A stretch of 64,000 bases of DNA, from positions 13,483,573-13,547,572 of the forward strand of contig JALMQS010000225.1 of assembly GCA_024734495.1 (NCBI GenBank). Direction: 5' to 3'. The stretch comes from Forficula auricularia (Eukaryota > Arthropoda > Insecta > Dermaptera > Forficulidae). A program made the translations under genes and the position numbers. The notes below the pieces were generated by a model. The model worked only from the letters and a program-made list of their open reading frames with translations. It searched no databases and was not told where the DNA came from. Position 1 is the stretch's first letter. The number at the start of each line of letters is the position of its first letter. This document shows, in pieces, positions 44,798-55,120 of the stretch.

Positions 44798-46422
44798 TTT
44801 TTTTCTAAAAATTATTTTGAATACAACTTATCCATGGAACATCGAAATCACAATACCGTATATTCACCCATATGTAGAATTAACTATCTGAATTATTTGA
44901 CTTAAATATGCACCGGTTCATTTACTTAAAAATATTTACTATACATAATTTAATTTTATTTATTTATTATTTATAGCCAAAATATGTGATAGTTACCCTT
45001 TGAAATTTGCAAAAAACATCTGAAACGTCAACTCGACAACTTTTTGTATCTTTGTTGTGTGTTGTTAATGTTAATAATAAGATCATATTAAATTGTTTAA
45101 AAATGCATTTGAGAATTTCTTGAAGGATTTCCTATCGAAACGTTCCGGAGAATATTGCTTGGCTTTTTTTAATCTTATCTCGAGTAACGGGTCTCTTTCC
45201 AGTTTGAGTTTTTCTTTTCATTTGATGTTGAGAATCAGACGAGGCAACATTAAACGACACCTGAGGGCAATTAAAGGTAAACTACCCTTCATATCCACCC
45301 CCTATATAATATTGAATATTTTTATATATACCTATATGTAAATATACCTACTTATTCGTTATTTTCGGTTCAAAATAAGCTTATTATTAATTAAGCCACA
45401 ATCTATTTATTTAAATTATTATTAATTGATATAAATCCTCCGCCTTGGGACCCAAGGATTGAATTTATCCAAAAAATTTCATTTTATTTTTCATTATAGA
45501 TATTTAAAAATATTTTTTTATCATTGTATATCTTTTTGACTTTGTGTTTGTAAATACCTACAATATTTCAAGAATAGAAACTTGTAGCAAGTTCGCCGAA
45601 ATGTTTATATTTTCAACCCAAAGAATCGGGCTACAAAAATTTCAAAGTAAAAAAAAATTAAATTTGGACCATTTTTGAAGATGTTGGGAGCGGGAGCGGG
45701 ATTTGAATTTCTCAAAAACGGCAGTAACGATTTTTTTAAAAATTTGTTTATTTATCAAGTGTCATGAATTATTAGTCGTAAATTGATTTTTCATTTTAAA
45801 AATACACACAAATATTTGAAAATCTTATTTAAACTTTTACCATTATTTATTTCTATGATGAGCGTCATCCATAAATTACGTCATACTTTGAGAAGGACGA
45901 GGGGATTCACAAGTTTTGACAGAGAGAAAGGGGAGTTGGGGGGGGGATACTGAACGCGAAAATACTTTCGGATTTTAAAGGGGCTGTGACTAATAAAACG
46001 CTAGGAACCACTGCCTTAGAGCACAAATCAGCTATGACCGTATTTTTTAATTTTTTATTTTAAGTTTACTTAGCCAGGATTAAATAAAATTGAATTTAAA
46101 GTTTATTTATATTTGATAGCCACGTAGCTGATCGAAACGTTGGCGAAGAAAATTAACTTTTATTTCGATAATTTTTAATTCTAGCTGCAGATAGAAATCA
46201 CCCTTTTTGCCTGAATTTAAAATTAAAAATAATATTATAAACGAGGTTTGAACCGCGACCAATATTCTTGTACACCTACTTCCACTTCCACTTTCATTTT
46301 CAAGTAGAAGACAATAGATTATCTAATGAATTCCAAAGTAATTCCAAATAATTCCAAAGACGGTGTACACCTAATCCCAATCGCGGTTCACGCCTCGATT
46401 AGAAGATATATACCATTTTTTA
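44798..46422. other. Spacer with repeat scraps
   Basis: 45855-45960 is a fragment of the CCATAAATTACGTCA family. 46238-46402 holds a small inverted pair (GAGGTTTGAACCGCGA / TCGCGGTTCACGCCTC). A block near 45104-45150 (CTTGAAGGATTTCCTATCGAAACG) vaguely recalls a hammerhead but lacks the core. No gene seen. Confidence 0.4.
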
Positions 46423-47451
46423 CTTTACCATACAGGGTATGGTCAAGTATTGTAATCGTGCATGAAAAAAGTGGTTTTTTTCTTTCTTTTTTTTAAAATA
46501 TCTAAAAAACGGCTGAACCTATTTCCATTAAAAAAAATTGAGCGAAACCATGGCATTTAGGTTCTACAAAAAAGCTCTAATAAGTGAACATCGAAAAGAT
46601 TATATTTTTTGAGATAATAATTGTTTTGTCAAAATGTCTGTTAGTTAGTCTGTGCGTTACCAAATTTGTGGACGAGCTAGCTCAAAAACTAGTGTGAATA
46701 TCAAAACTAAATTTCACACGTAGTTTTGGTCCATTGAGATTAAGAGCTGATTAGATTTTGGTGCATATCGACCCAAAATTAAGGGGGGTCGAGGGGGGGG
46801 GGTTAAAAATTAAAATCTAGGTCGTTTGAGCAAACTCAACCAAATTTTGTATACATAATCAGTGGACCCCCAGAAGTCTAAAAATGCAAAATCTAACCGC
46901 CCAAAATGGGGGGGGCGGAGGGTCAAAAAATGAAAATCTCTGCCATTTACCAAACTCAACCAAATTTTGTATACATAATCAGTGGGTCCCCAGAAGTCTA
47001 AAAATGCAAAAACTAACCGCCCGAAATGGGGGGGGGGGGCGGATGGTCAAAAAATGAAAATCTTGGCCATTTACCAAACTAAACCAAATTTTGTATACAT
47101 AATCAGTGGGACCCAAGAAGTCTAAAAATGCAAAAACTAACCGCCCGAAATGGGGGGGGGGGGGGGGGAGGGTCAAAAAATGAAAATCTTTGCCATTTAC
47201 CAAACTCAACCAAATTTTGTATACATAATCAGTGGGTCCCAAGAAGTCTAAAAATGCAAAAACTAACCGCCCGAAATGGAGGGGAGGGTCAATAAATGAA
47301 AATCTTGGCCATTTACCAAACTAAACCAAATTTTGTATACATAATCAGTGGGTCCCAGGAGTCTAAAAATGCAAAAACTAACCCCCCCCTACATGATTAT
47401 AAATAATTTTATTAAATATATATAAAAGAGGGGCCAGGTTGTATGGTAAAG
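46423..47451 (+). mobile_element. CTTTACCATACA element with tandem array, copy A
   Basis: Ends CTTTACCATACAGGG (46423) and TTGTATGGTAAAG (to 47451) give a short TIR, CTTTACCATACA. The left third has conserved blocks (GTGCATGAAAAAAGTGG, ACCATGGCATTTAGG). The right half is a tandem array (46820-47375). An inverted second copy is at 51031-51793, and decayed ones at 14618-16140 and 30783-31510. No transposase. Confidence 0.6.
46820..47375. repeat. Tandem array, ~120-bp unit, about 4.6 copies
   Basis: AATTTTGTATACATAATCAG recurs at about 46854, 46973, 47093, 47214 and 47333, a spacing of 119-121 bp. Each unit holds a G run of variable length (up to ~20). Reading frames across the array (for example 46979-47242 minus) just repeat with the unit and are not genes. 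Confidence 0.8.
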
Positions 47452-48851
47452 GCTAAGTGGATGAGTCCACATCAGAACACGTCAGCTTATTTAAACAAGC
47501 CCTAAAATTACTGAGCAACTTTCAGTCCGCCAGATCTTAGATGATGAATTGAATCATTCATCTTCTTTCTACTAGCTTACTCTCTACGATAGTAGAGTAG
47601 ATAAAATATTATTCAATTTCATGAATTTTTATGATCAGAGAAAGTTTTGCTTTTGCAACTTATTCAAATGATTTATTTATTATTTTTAATTATTTATTAA
47701 ATCATTAATTTCCAGAACTCTATGCCGAAACAAACTTTCTTTTCTTATAACGAAGCTTAATTAGAATTTATTATTTGTTATATTTTTACTTCGAGCCCGT
47801 TGACATGGGTACTTTTTTAGATCTTATGTTAAGGTAGTTGTTTCACCATATGAGTTTTCCTAGGATTTTTTTGAAATTATGATAGATTATTATTTAAATA
47901 CTTCTGCATCGATTGGTGGCAAAACTAAATTTATGAACAATATAGTTCCGGTGAAATTAAATTTCTCTTATACATTGCACTATACGGGATATCGGAAAGT
48001 TTACATACATATTTAATTATAATTAAGAAACCCTTCTTACCATTTTTATAAAAAACTAAACCAACATTAAACAATGACCAATACATATTTTAAGACAATT
48101 TTAATTCATAGTTACAAGACAGTTTCTGAGATAATAATTAATAAATAATGAAAAATTTACACTAAAAACAAGCTGGCAACAACGTATTTATTTAGCCTAA
48201 AAAGTGGGTTAACTTTAGTACTTTTTTTGACGTTTTTTCGCTTCAGCTTTCAATCGCTTATTAACAACTTTTTGTTTTATAATTCTTCCTTTATAATCCA
48301 CATTATCTGACATTTCTATGATAAAATATATACAAGTTCGGACAGTGTTGCCAGATTTGTCAAACGAGCACGGGATTAGCTAGTAGTGGTACATAAACAG
48401 CAAAACAAGATTTTGGTGAAACTTTTTCTAGCATCAATATCATTACTTTATTCCATACTCTGCCAAAATACTTCACATTATTTCTTATTTGTCAAAAGAA
48501 TGAGTGAATTTGTGGATTATTTAATAATTTTCAATTAAATTTCTAAACCTTGACACTTATAAAAATCACTTAAAAACTGCAGCTTCGGAACTAAATTTAA
48601 ATCGAAATTAAATTTTAAATTAGAGGAAAATGTGAAAAATTTTTTAAGACTCGATCACAGTCTAGTGATCGAAACGTGATATATATATTTTCACAAGGCT
48701 ATATGAAAAATTTGGCCTAAAATCATAAAAACTATTTATTTATTTATTTGGTTAAAATTTTACAGTACATGCCCGAAAGGGGCTTCGGTACTTTCTTTTA
48801 ATACATTGGAAAGTAATTTTTTGATGACATTTATTGATTCTATACATAACA
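47452..48851. other. AT-rich spacer
   Basis: No exon or transposon end recognised. A small hairpin GCCCGAAAGGGGCTTCGG lies at about 48772-48789. Confidence 0.4.
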
Positions 48852-49709
48852 GGTCATTCAATAAGTCCGTAGAATAAGTAAGAAAAAAACAAACTTTGAC
48901 AAAACTCGATTTTATTATTCAACATAGTTGCCTTCAAGGGTGATACAACGAGTATAACGATTTTCCAAATTTACGATACCTTCTCTTTCTCGTCAAAATA
49001 GACCTGTTTCAGCGATTACTTCATCATTGGACTTCTTTTGGATTCTGGTGTGTAATAGCGAAGCCATGTCTCATACTTTGTCACATATCGACGATAGAAT
49101 TCCATTTTATTGCGGTTTAACAGCACCAAACACTCCTCTGAAGCATCGATTCGTTGTTGTTTTTGGTCGACTGTGAGCTTACGCGGCACCCACTTTTCAC
49201 AGAGCTTTGGCATACCCAAATGTTTGTGTAAAATGGTAAAAACACTACCATCTGATATCTTTACAATGTCAGCTAGCTCGTGCACCTTCAATTTGCGATC
49301 GTTCATAACCAATTTGTGGATTTTTTTATGTTTTCTGGAATAACAGCCTCTTTTGGGCGTTCACTGCGCTCTGCATCATTTGTGCTGATACGACCACGTT
49401 TAAATTCAGCAATCCACTTCTCTACCATTTGTCTCGATGGAGCAGAGTTCGGATAATGGTTATCAAGCCATTGTTTGGTTTCCACTGTATTTTTTTCATC
49501 AAAAAGCAATGCTTTATTAAAACTCGAAATTCACTAATTTTTCAATAACAAAAGCTGCTTCACACAAAATACTATAACTCACGAATCAATAGTCAGATTG
49601 CTGTCAAATTTATACACGTATCGTTTGAAGGTTAGTACTAAATAACAATCATATGGAAAAATTCTTGTAACTCCATCTATGTGTTATCCTACGGACTTAT
49701 TGAATGACC
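48852..49709 (-). mobile_element. mariner element, internally deleted
   Basis: Inverted ends GGTCATTCAATAAGTCCGTA (48852) and its complement (to 49709) bound 858 bp. On the minus strand the transposase N-terminus is recognisable (49509-49303: FDEKNTVETKQWLDNHYPNS, RQMVEKWIAEFKRGR). After a frameshift comes 49312-49016 (VMNDRKLKVHELADIVKISD, WVPRKLTVDQKQQRI, NRNKMEFYRRYVTKYETW). Then it jumps from PESKR straight to the C-terminal end (SNDEVIAET and RCITLEGNYVE). The catalytic middle with the second and third Asp is deleted, so it could move only with help from another copy. Confidence 0.85.
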
Positions 49710-49956
49710 AAATATGGTTAATTTCAACTATGTGCATTTTCCTCTACAAATCATAAAAAAGTTTTTCCAATTAATTTCACAATTGTCTAAAAATTAATAT
49801 TACTTCCCATATTTCTATTATCTATTCTTTTTAAACTCCTTAAACTACTAATTCTTGTTTCCTGTTCAAAATTGCAGAAAATATATTTAATTATAATTTT
49901 ATAGATATTTTAATTCTTTGTTATTATAATAAACTAGTATTTTCAAATTCACTTAA

Positions 49957-50731
49957 GGGGGTCCTTTCGCTCCAGTTGAGTCAAAAGAAGTGTAGTATCT
50001 AAAATTTAATCAAATAAGTTAAAATATAAATGAAAAATAATAGAATTAAAAAATAAATAGTATGAAAGCTGTAAATGTTTCAAATAAAAACAATTATAAA
50101 AAAATAATTAAATACAAAAGCTAGTTTGATTTATTCAAATCAGCTGATAATAACTCTTGTATGATTTGGCAATGCGTTGTATTAATACTGTTTATTAAAT
50201 TGAAAGTTTTTGCCGAGAGTAGCAGAAATTTTATATATTGAAGGAGCCAATAAAAGAGTGTGTCTTCTGCTGGAATTATTAATTTTATTTATTTATAAAT
50301 TTATAATTCCAGCAGAAGACACACTCTTTTATTGTCTCCTTCAATACTGTTTATGTTTACATCCAACATAGCATTTATGTGATTTTTTAAATTAAATTTC
50401 TCAGTAAATTCCACGGTCAATGATACATTTTATTGCAAAAAAGAAACCTGCATATTTCAAAAAGCTAATTTTTAGTTGTTGTTTTTTTTAACTTTATCTA
50501 TTCAACTAATAGTACATAGTATAATTCAAGAGAAAGTGTCAAGATTTTAATTTTCCATAAGACTCTAAGAAAATACTTACTAATTAAAAAATTTTATTTT
50601 CAAAAATTTGCTCGCTAATCTGTATTTCAAACTTCAGCAAAGTATAAATAGAGAGTTAAACTATTATAAAAAAGTAAGTTATAGTTATAATCTAATATTT
50701 TCTATTTAACATTGGCTGCGAAAGGAGCTCC
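49957..50731. mobile_element. TTAA-type TIR DNA element, copy 2
   Basis: TTAA at both ends (49953-49956, 50732-50735), ends GGGGGTCCTTTCG and CGAAAGGAGCTCC. Inverted relative to copy 1 (642-1583) and collinear with it once insertions are removed. Contains the Penelope-type insert 50196-50342. Confidence 0.7.
50196..50342. mobile_element. Minimal Penelope-type palindrome lacking the ribozyme
   Basis: The 12-bp duplication AATACTGTTTAT (50184-50195, 50343-50354) flanks 147 bp: GCCGAGAGTAGCAGA terminus, then arms with AAAGAGTGTGTCTTCTGCTG and its inverse meeting at TTATTTATTTATAAATTTAT. Relative to 12983-13297 the centre including both hammerheads is missing. Confidence 0.75.
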
Positions 50732-50800
50732 TTAATTATTTATTTTTAAAATCAGCTAATTTTTTTAATTATTAAAATCAATAAATTTAATTAATTAGAT

Positions 50801-50968
50801 GGGGGTCAGATAGGCTAGGTGGTAGCGTGCTAACCAGGGGACCCGGGTTCGAATCCGACTCGAGGCATCCAGCTAAAATCTGACCCCGGGCGTAGAGACA
50901 AATTTAGAATAAATATAATTAGTATCGTAAATTGGCCTATGGCTAGAAAGGCCGAAAAGTCAAAAAAA
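50801..50968 (+). mobile_element. tRNA-derived SINE, full copy
   Basis: The target duplication AATTAATTAGAT (50789-50800, 50969-50980) gives exact ends. The A box region GGCTAGGTGGTAGCGTGC and the B box GGGTTCGAATCC form a tRNA-like head. The body includes GGCATCCAGCTAAAATCTGA, and a tail of A ends the copy. 168 bp. A truncated copy lies at 55925-56078. Confidence 0.8.
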
Positions 50969-51030
50969 AATTAATTAGATTTTTAAATAAAATATTAAAT
51001 TGACACGTTCTGATGTGGCCATCCACTTGA

Positions 51031-51793
51031 CTTTACCATACAACCTGGCCCCTCACTTATATTTAATATTTAATAAAATTAATTATAATCATGTAGGGGG
51101 GGTTAGTTTTTGCATATTTAGACTTCTGGGGGCCCACTGATTATGTAAACAAGATTTGGTTGAGTTTGGTATCCCAACACCTATTTTGGGTGGTTGGATT
51201 TTGCAATTTTAGTTTTCTGGGGCCTACTGATTATGTATACAAAATTTGGTTGAATTTGGTTCATAGACCTATATTTTCATTTTTTGACTCTACACCCCCC
51301 TGTTTTGGGTGGTTCGTTTTTGCATTTTTAGTCTTTTGGGGCCCCACTGATTATGTATACAAAATTTGGTTGAGTTTGCTCAAATGGCATAGATTTTTAA
51401 TTTTTAACCCCCTCCACCCCCCTTAATTTTGGGTCGATATGCACCAAAATCTAATCAGCTCTTAATCCCAATTGACCAAAACTACCTATGAAATTCGGTT
51501 TTGATATTCACACTGGCTTTTGAACTAGCTCGTCCACAATAATTTGGTAACGCACAGACTAACAGAATAACAACCAGACTAACAAACATTTTGAAAAACA
51601 ATTATTATCTCGAAAAATATAATTTTTTCGATGTTTACTTATTAGGGCTTTTTTGTAGAGCGAAATGCCATGGTTTCGCTCAATTTTTTCAATCAAAATA
51701 GTTTAAGCCGTTTTTTGAGATATTTCTAAAAAAGAAGCAAAAAAAAACACTTTTTTCATGCACGATTACAATACTTTACCCTGTATGGTAAAG
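51031..51793 (-). mobile_element. CTTTACCATACA element, copy B (inverted)
   Basis: CTTTACCATACAACCTGG (51031) and TACCCTGTATGGTAAAG (to 51793). About three units of the ~120-bp repeat, with CTGATTATGTATACAAAAT at about 51138, 51228 and 51347. Inverted relative to 46423-47451. Confidence 0.6.
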
Positions 51794-52600
51794 TAAAAAT
51801 TAATTAATAAGGACTACATTATGTAATGTTAAATATAATTATTAAAACAAACATATACAACATTTCGATCACAGATCTATTTATCGAATCTTCTCTACAA
51901 GTATCTCCAAAATAAACTTCCCCTATTTTTATTATGATCTTTTTGAACCCGCTTTAAACAATTAATTCTCTTCCTTTTCACTGCTTCGGGTTGCATGTTA
52001 TTAAGGCTATGTGGCCATTATTATTGTTATCATTCAACTTCCATTGTATTATCTCCTAGAGGTGAAAGCGTTTGGGGTGAGTCTAGATCTAGACTGACTA
52101 TTAGTAGAAGAGTTGTTAGAACTTATTAGAAAATAATGCTTTCAAGGAAATTGAGTTTGGCCATTAGCATGAGAGTATATCCGATCTATTTCCAATTCCA
52201 ACGCAATAAACACGACCACTATTTTGAATAATGGAAATAAAAATGAAAGTAATTGATACGATTGTATACATTGGGGTCTTTTGAACACGGAAAAAAGGAA
52301 AACATTTTTGTCAACAGGGAAATCTTGTTTGCTTTAAATGAAAAGCCATTTCGAGATTTTTTATTTATTTATTTTTTAATAAAGTTGAATACGCACCAGA
52401 AATGTAGCCCCTATGGATCTCAAAAGACCCTTGCATTCCGAAGAAAAAGGAAATTGATCAATCGAAACGGTCGAGGCGTAGGAGATTTTTTAAGCCCCCA
52501 ATTTTAAATATCGGTTTTATCCAATAGTGTGTGTGTATTTTGATTGAACTTGAAGTGCGATTTATTTTCTGAACAGGGTTAAAGTCTTATTGTGGTATAA
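51794..52600. other. Spacer
   Basis: A block at 52393-52440 resembles 36290-36340. The 84-codon frame at 52253-52507 has no recognisable family. Confidence 0.35.
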
Positions 52601-52815
52601 TTGAAAACTTTTTATTTTGCCGAGAGTAGCAGAGTTGTTGATTCATTAAGAGAAACAAAGAGGTTGTCCTCTGCTTGATGCAAATAAACATACACACATA
52701 TATATCGAAATTATATATCTGTATATATATTATTTATTTGTTAAAGACTATAGTTTCGAAGGTTTGGACTTAATCATCAGTCTTTTAAAATTATAAATAT
52801 TATTTTTCATGAGGG
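52601..52815. mobile_element. Penelope-like terminal copy with decayed hammerhead
   Basis: GCCGAGAGTAGCAGAGTTGT, then TGATGCAAATAAACATACAC. On the minus strand 52740-52785 reads CTGATGATTAAGTCCAAACC, TTC, GAAACTATAGTC: core and stem III are kept but stem II is lost. The element breaks off in the region that would lead to the coding part. Confidence 0.65.
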
Positions 52816-52842
52816 TCAGTAATAATAATAATTAAATAGAAA

Positions 52843-53013
52843 GTTTTTTGCCGAGAGTAGCAGAATTTTTATATATTGAAGGAGACAATAAAAGAGTGTG
52901 TCTTGTAATAGACTGATGAAGAGGGCAAAGCCCTCGAAACTATAGTCTCGTTATAAATAAATAAAATTTATAATTCCACAGAAGACACACTCTTTTATTG
53001 TCTCCTTCAATAA
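52843..53013. mobile_element. Penelope-type second-family copy with hammerhead
   Basis: GCCGAGAGTAGCAGA terminus, AAAGAGTGTGTCTT block and its inverse at the right end (AAGACACACTCTTTTATTGT). AATAATAATAAT lies on both sides, consistent with a target duplication in a simple repeat. Only one hammerhead arm is present (52904-52957). Confidence 0.7.
52904..52957 (+). ncRNA. Hammerhead ribozyme motif, well preserved (second Penelope family)
   Basis: CTGATGA (52913-52919), extra A, perfect 6-bp stem II GAGGGC-AAA-GCCCTC, GAAA (52936-52939), palindromic stem III ACTATAGT (52939-52946), cleavage C (52947). Upstream TTGTAATAGA pairs with downstream TCGTTATAA over 9 bp with one bulged A. All conserved core bases are present. 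Confidence 0.75.
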
Positions 53014-53189
53014 TAATAATAATAATATCAAAAGGAAAGAAAAAACACATAATAATAATAATATTTTTTATTGTGGTGTTTCATAGTAATAATACATAAA
53101 TAAACTGAGTAAAGAAAATTTTGAAATTTTTTTTTTGGAAACATTTAAAAATTTAAAATATAAAATACTAGGCTTACATTGAGTGGATA

Positions 53190-53465
53190 TTAATTAGGCA
53201 GTCCAAAAAAGTATATAATTTATACTATCTTTTTATTCATAAACCGACGTTTCGGAGGATATTCCCTCCTTTTTCAGGGTTTTGAATAGTCAGTGAAGGA
53301 AATTCATTCCGACATTCCCCTATATCGCATTGGATTTCTTTTATTGACTTCAAAACCCTGAAAAAGGAGGGAATATCCTCCGAAACGTCGGTTTATGAAT
53401 AAAAAGATAGTATAAATAATTATATTCTCCTTTTTTTGAACTACCTCATCAATATCCACCCAATT
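53190..53465. mobile_element. Palindromic hammerhead element, family B, core-mutated
   Basis: Arms contain CTTTTTATTCATAAACCGAC and its inverse, with CTGAAAAAGGAGGG..CCTCCGAAACGTCGGTTT on the minus strand (about 53243-53290) and on the plus strand (about 53345-53392). Both arms have the invariant G of CUGANGA changed to A, so both ribozymes should be dead, and the change was present before or copied during palindrome formation. Confidence 0.7.
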
Positions 53466-53876
53466 TAAACGTAGTATTTTATATTTTTTTAAATTTTAAA
53501 AAATTTCAAAATTTTATTTAAAATGTTTCACCAAGAAAGAACCCACACCATTCTCCCTTAAAAATAAATAAATGAAAATAAAATAAACTGCGCATGACAA
53601 AAGCCCAAGAATTGGGCTAACCAACATAGCCACGGGTTCTTTCCTGCCGAGATGAAATTTCATTTATCCTTTTTTTGGTGATTTTTCTATTAATACATAG
53701 GTACATACTTTTGTTTAAAAAAAAATTAAAATTAAAAAACTAACGTTTAAAATAGTAAATGTTCAAAAACTAAAGTATTGTCAATAGTTTTTAAAGAGTT
53801 AAGTCAAGGTGAAAAATTTTTAATAATAAAAAGTAAGTAAAATTTCAAGGTAGTGTTTCACAAAATAAAACAAAAA
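53466..53876. other. AT-rich spacer
   Basis: No recognised feature. Confidence 0.45.
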
Positions 53877-54075
53877 TCGTCGCCTTAGAGTGTAAACCTG
53901 ATAATTCACAACAAGGAAATTTCACAGGGCAGAGAAAAAACTAACAAAATTTAATATTGTTGTATGGAAAGAAACTATTTTCACATTTTTCTTCTACAAC
54001 TTACGATCGTAATTTTAAGTAGTAGTTTTACTTTCACGATGATTCATCTCTTTTTCTTTCGAACGCTATTAATGT

Positions 54076-54926
54076 TAGTGATGAGCAGAACTGGTCTTGG
54101 TCTTTCAAAAAAGCAAAATTCTTAGTAACTGAGAAATTTAATTTCAGTTATTTAATTTTTTATATTTCTTATTATAGGTACTATAAAAAAAAATAAGAAT
54201 GATGCTAGATACTTTTTATTTATATGTACTTATAATTAAAGTTTTGAGCATCTTTTTTTTGAAAATAGTTGGTAGTTTTTTCAAAAAATCAGCTCGGGTT
54301 CAGATTAACCAAGATGTATTATAAAAGAGAAAGAATTCAATCAATTTTTTTCGGACAAATTCTAAGATTTTAGTAGAAATATTATTAAATTGCGATATCA
54401 GAGAGGATTCATCCCCCCAGGAGTCGAACCTGAGAACTAACACGCTATCCGGGCAGTCAGCTCACACCCTCGAGACAAAAACCTCTCTCTGAATCGCAAT
54501 ATATGATATAAGCACAGAAATTTTTTACTCCATTCTTCTTGAACGGAAATTAAAAAATTTAGCTTAAAATGAAAAAAAAGTTTTTCATACAAGTCCTGCT
54601 GACTGCCCGGATAGCGTGTTAGTTCTCAGGTTCGACTCCTGGGGGGATGAATCCCCTCTGATATCGCAATTTAATAATATTTCTACTAAAATCTTAGAAT
54701 TTGTCCGAAAAAGATTGATTGAATTTTTTATTTATAGTTCATAAATTATATCTATAAAGAACCTGAATGATTATGGCTCTTATAAAAATTATTAAGAAAA
54801 TTTAAGTAAAAGGTAAGCAAGACCGAGATCGAATGTGCTAGACCAAGACCAAGACAGAAGTATTTGAACAAGACTAAGACCAAGACTACCCCAGTCTTGG
54901 ACTTGGTCTTGCTTTGCTCATCACTA
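54076..54926. mobile_element. TAGTGATGAGCA-ended element nested in the MITE
   Basis: Ends TAGTGATGAGCA and TGCTCATCACTA are perfect inverted repeats; subterminal GACCAAGAC/GTCTTGGTC repeats follow. Flanking bases are compatible with an imperfect 8-bp duplication, so a hAT-type MITE is likely. Confidence 0.6.
54334..54726. repeat. Inverted repeat with tRNA-like B boxes in both arms
   Basis: Arms 54334-54460 and 54599-54726 are near-identical inverted copies. The right arm reads CTGACTGCCCGGATAGCGTG, then GTTCTCAGGTTCGACTCCTG: a tRNA-like half with B box GGTTCGACTCC. The left arm carries its complement. A 138-bp spacer lies between. It looks like a SINE-type sequence duplicated in inverted orientation. 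Confidence 0.65.
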
Positions 54927-54981
54927 ATATGTCATATATGATAAAAAATGAATTTCGCAGGTTTACACTCTAAGGCGAAGA

Positions 54982-55120
54982 TATATGTTTTGAGTTTTTA
55001 TCTGGATTTATATATATTTCGGGTTTTGAGTCCATCATCAGAAGTTAACATAGTTAACTGATGATGGGCTCAAAATCCGAAATATATATATCCAGATAAA
55101 AACTCAAAACATATATTTGT
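54982..55120. mobile_element. Short palindrome with hammerhead-like cores
   Basis: Arms about 54984-55050 and 55053-55120 meet near GTTAACATAGTTAAC. Plus strand 55058-55092: CTGATGA, TGGGCTCAAAATCC, GAAA, (AT)5, C. Stem II is only GG/CC and stem I is not formed, so it is probably non-functional. Confidence 0.5.

Larger units (their letters stand above)
53877..54981. mobile_element. TCGTCGCCTTAGAG MITE, copy 2, with nested elements
   Basis: Ends TCGTCGCCTTAGAGTGTAAA and TTTACACTCTAAGGCGAAGA; TA follows at 54982-54983. Its ~250-bp body is split by an element at 54076-54926, which itself holds the tRNA-like inverted repeat 54334-54726. Confidence 0.7.

Noticed and set aside
45093..45341. 82-codon plus frame
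   Set aside because: No motif or splice sites; the segment contains an eroded repeat block and AT-rich sequence.
46979..47242. Minus-strand repetitive protein (GPTDYVYKIW repeated)
   Set aside because: It is only the translation of the ~120-bp tandem array; the frame follows the unit length.
48655..48700. GATCGAAACGTG block as a ribozyme
   Set aside because: No CUGANGA core upstream on the same strand and no stem III or stem I partner.
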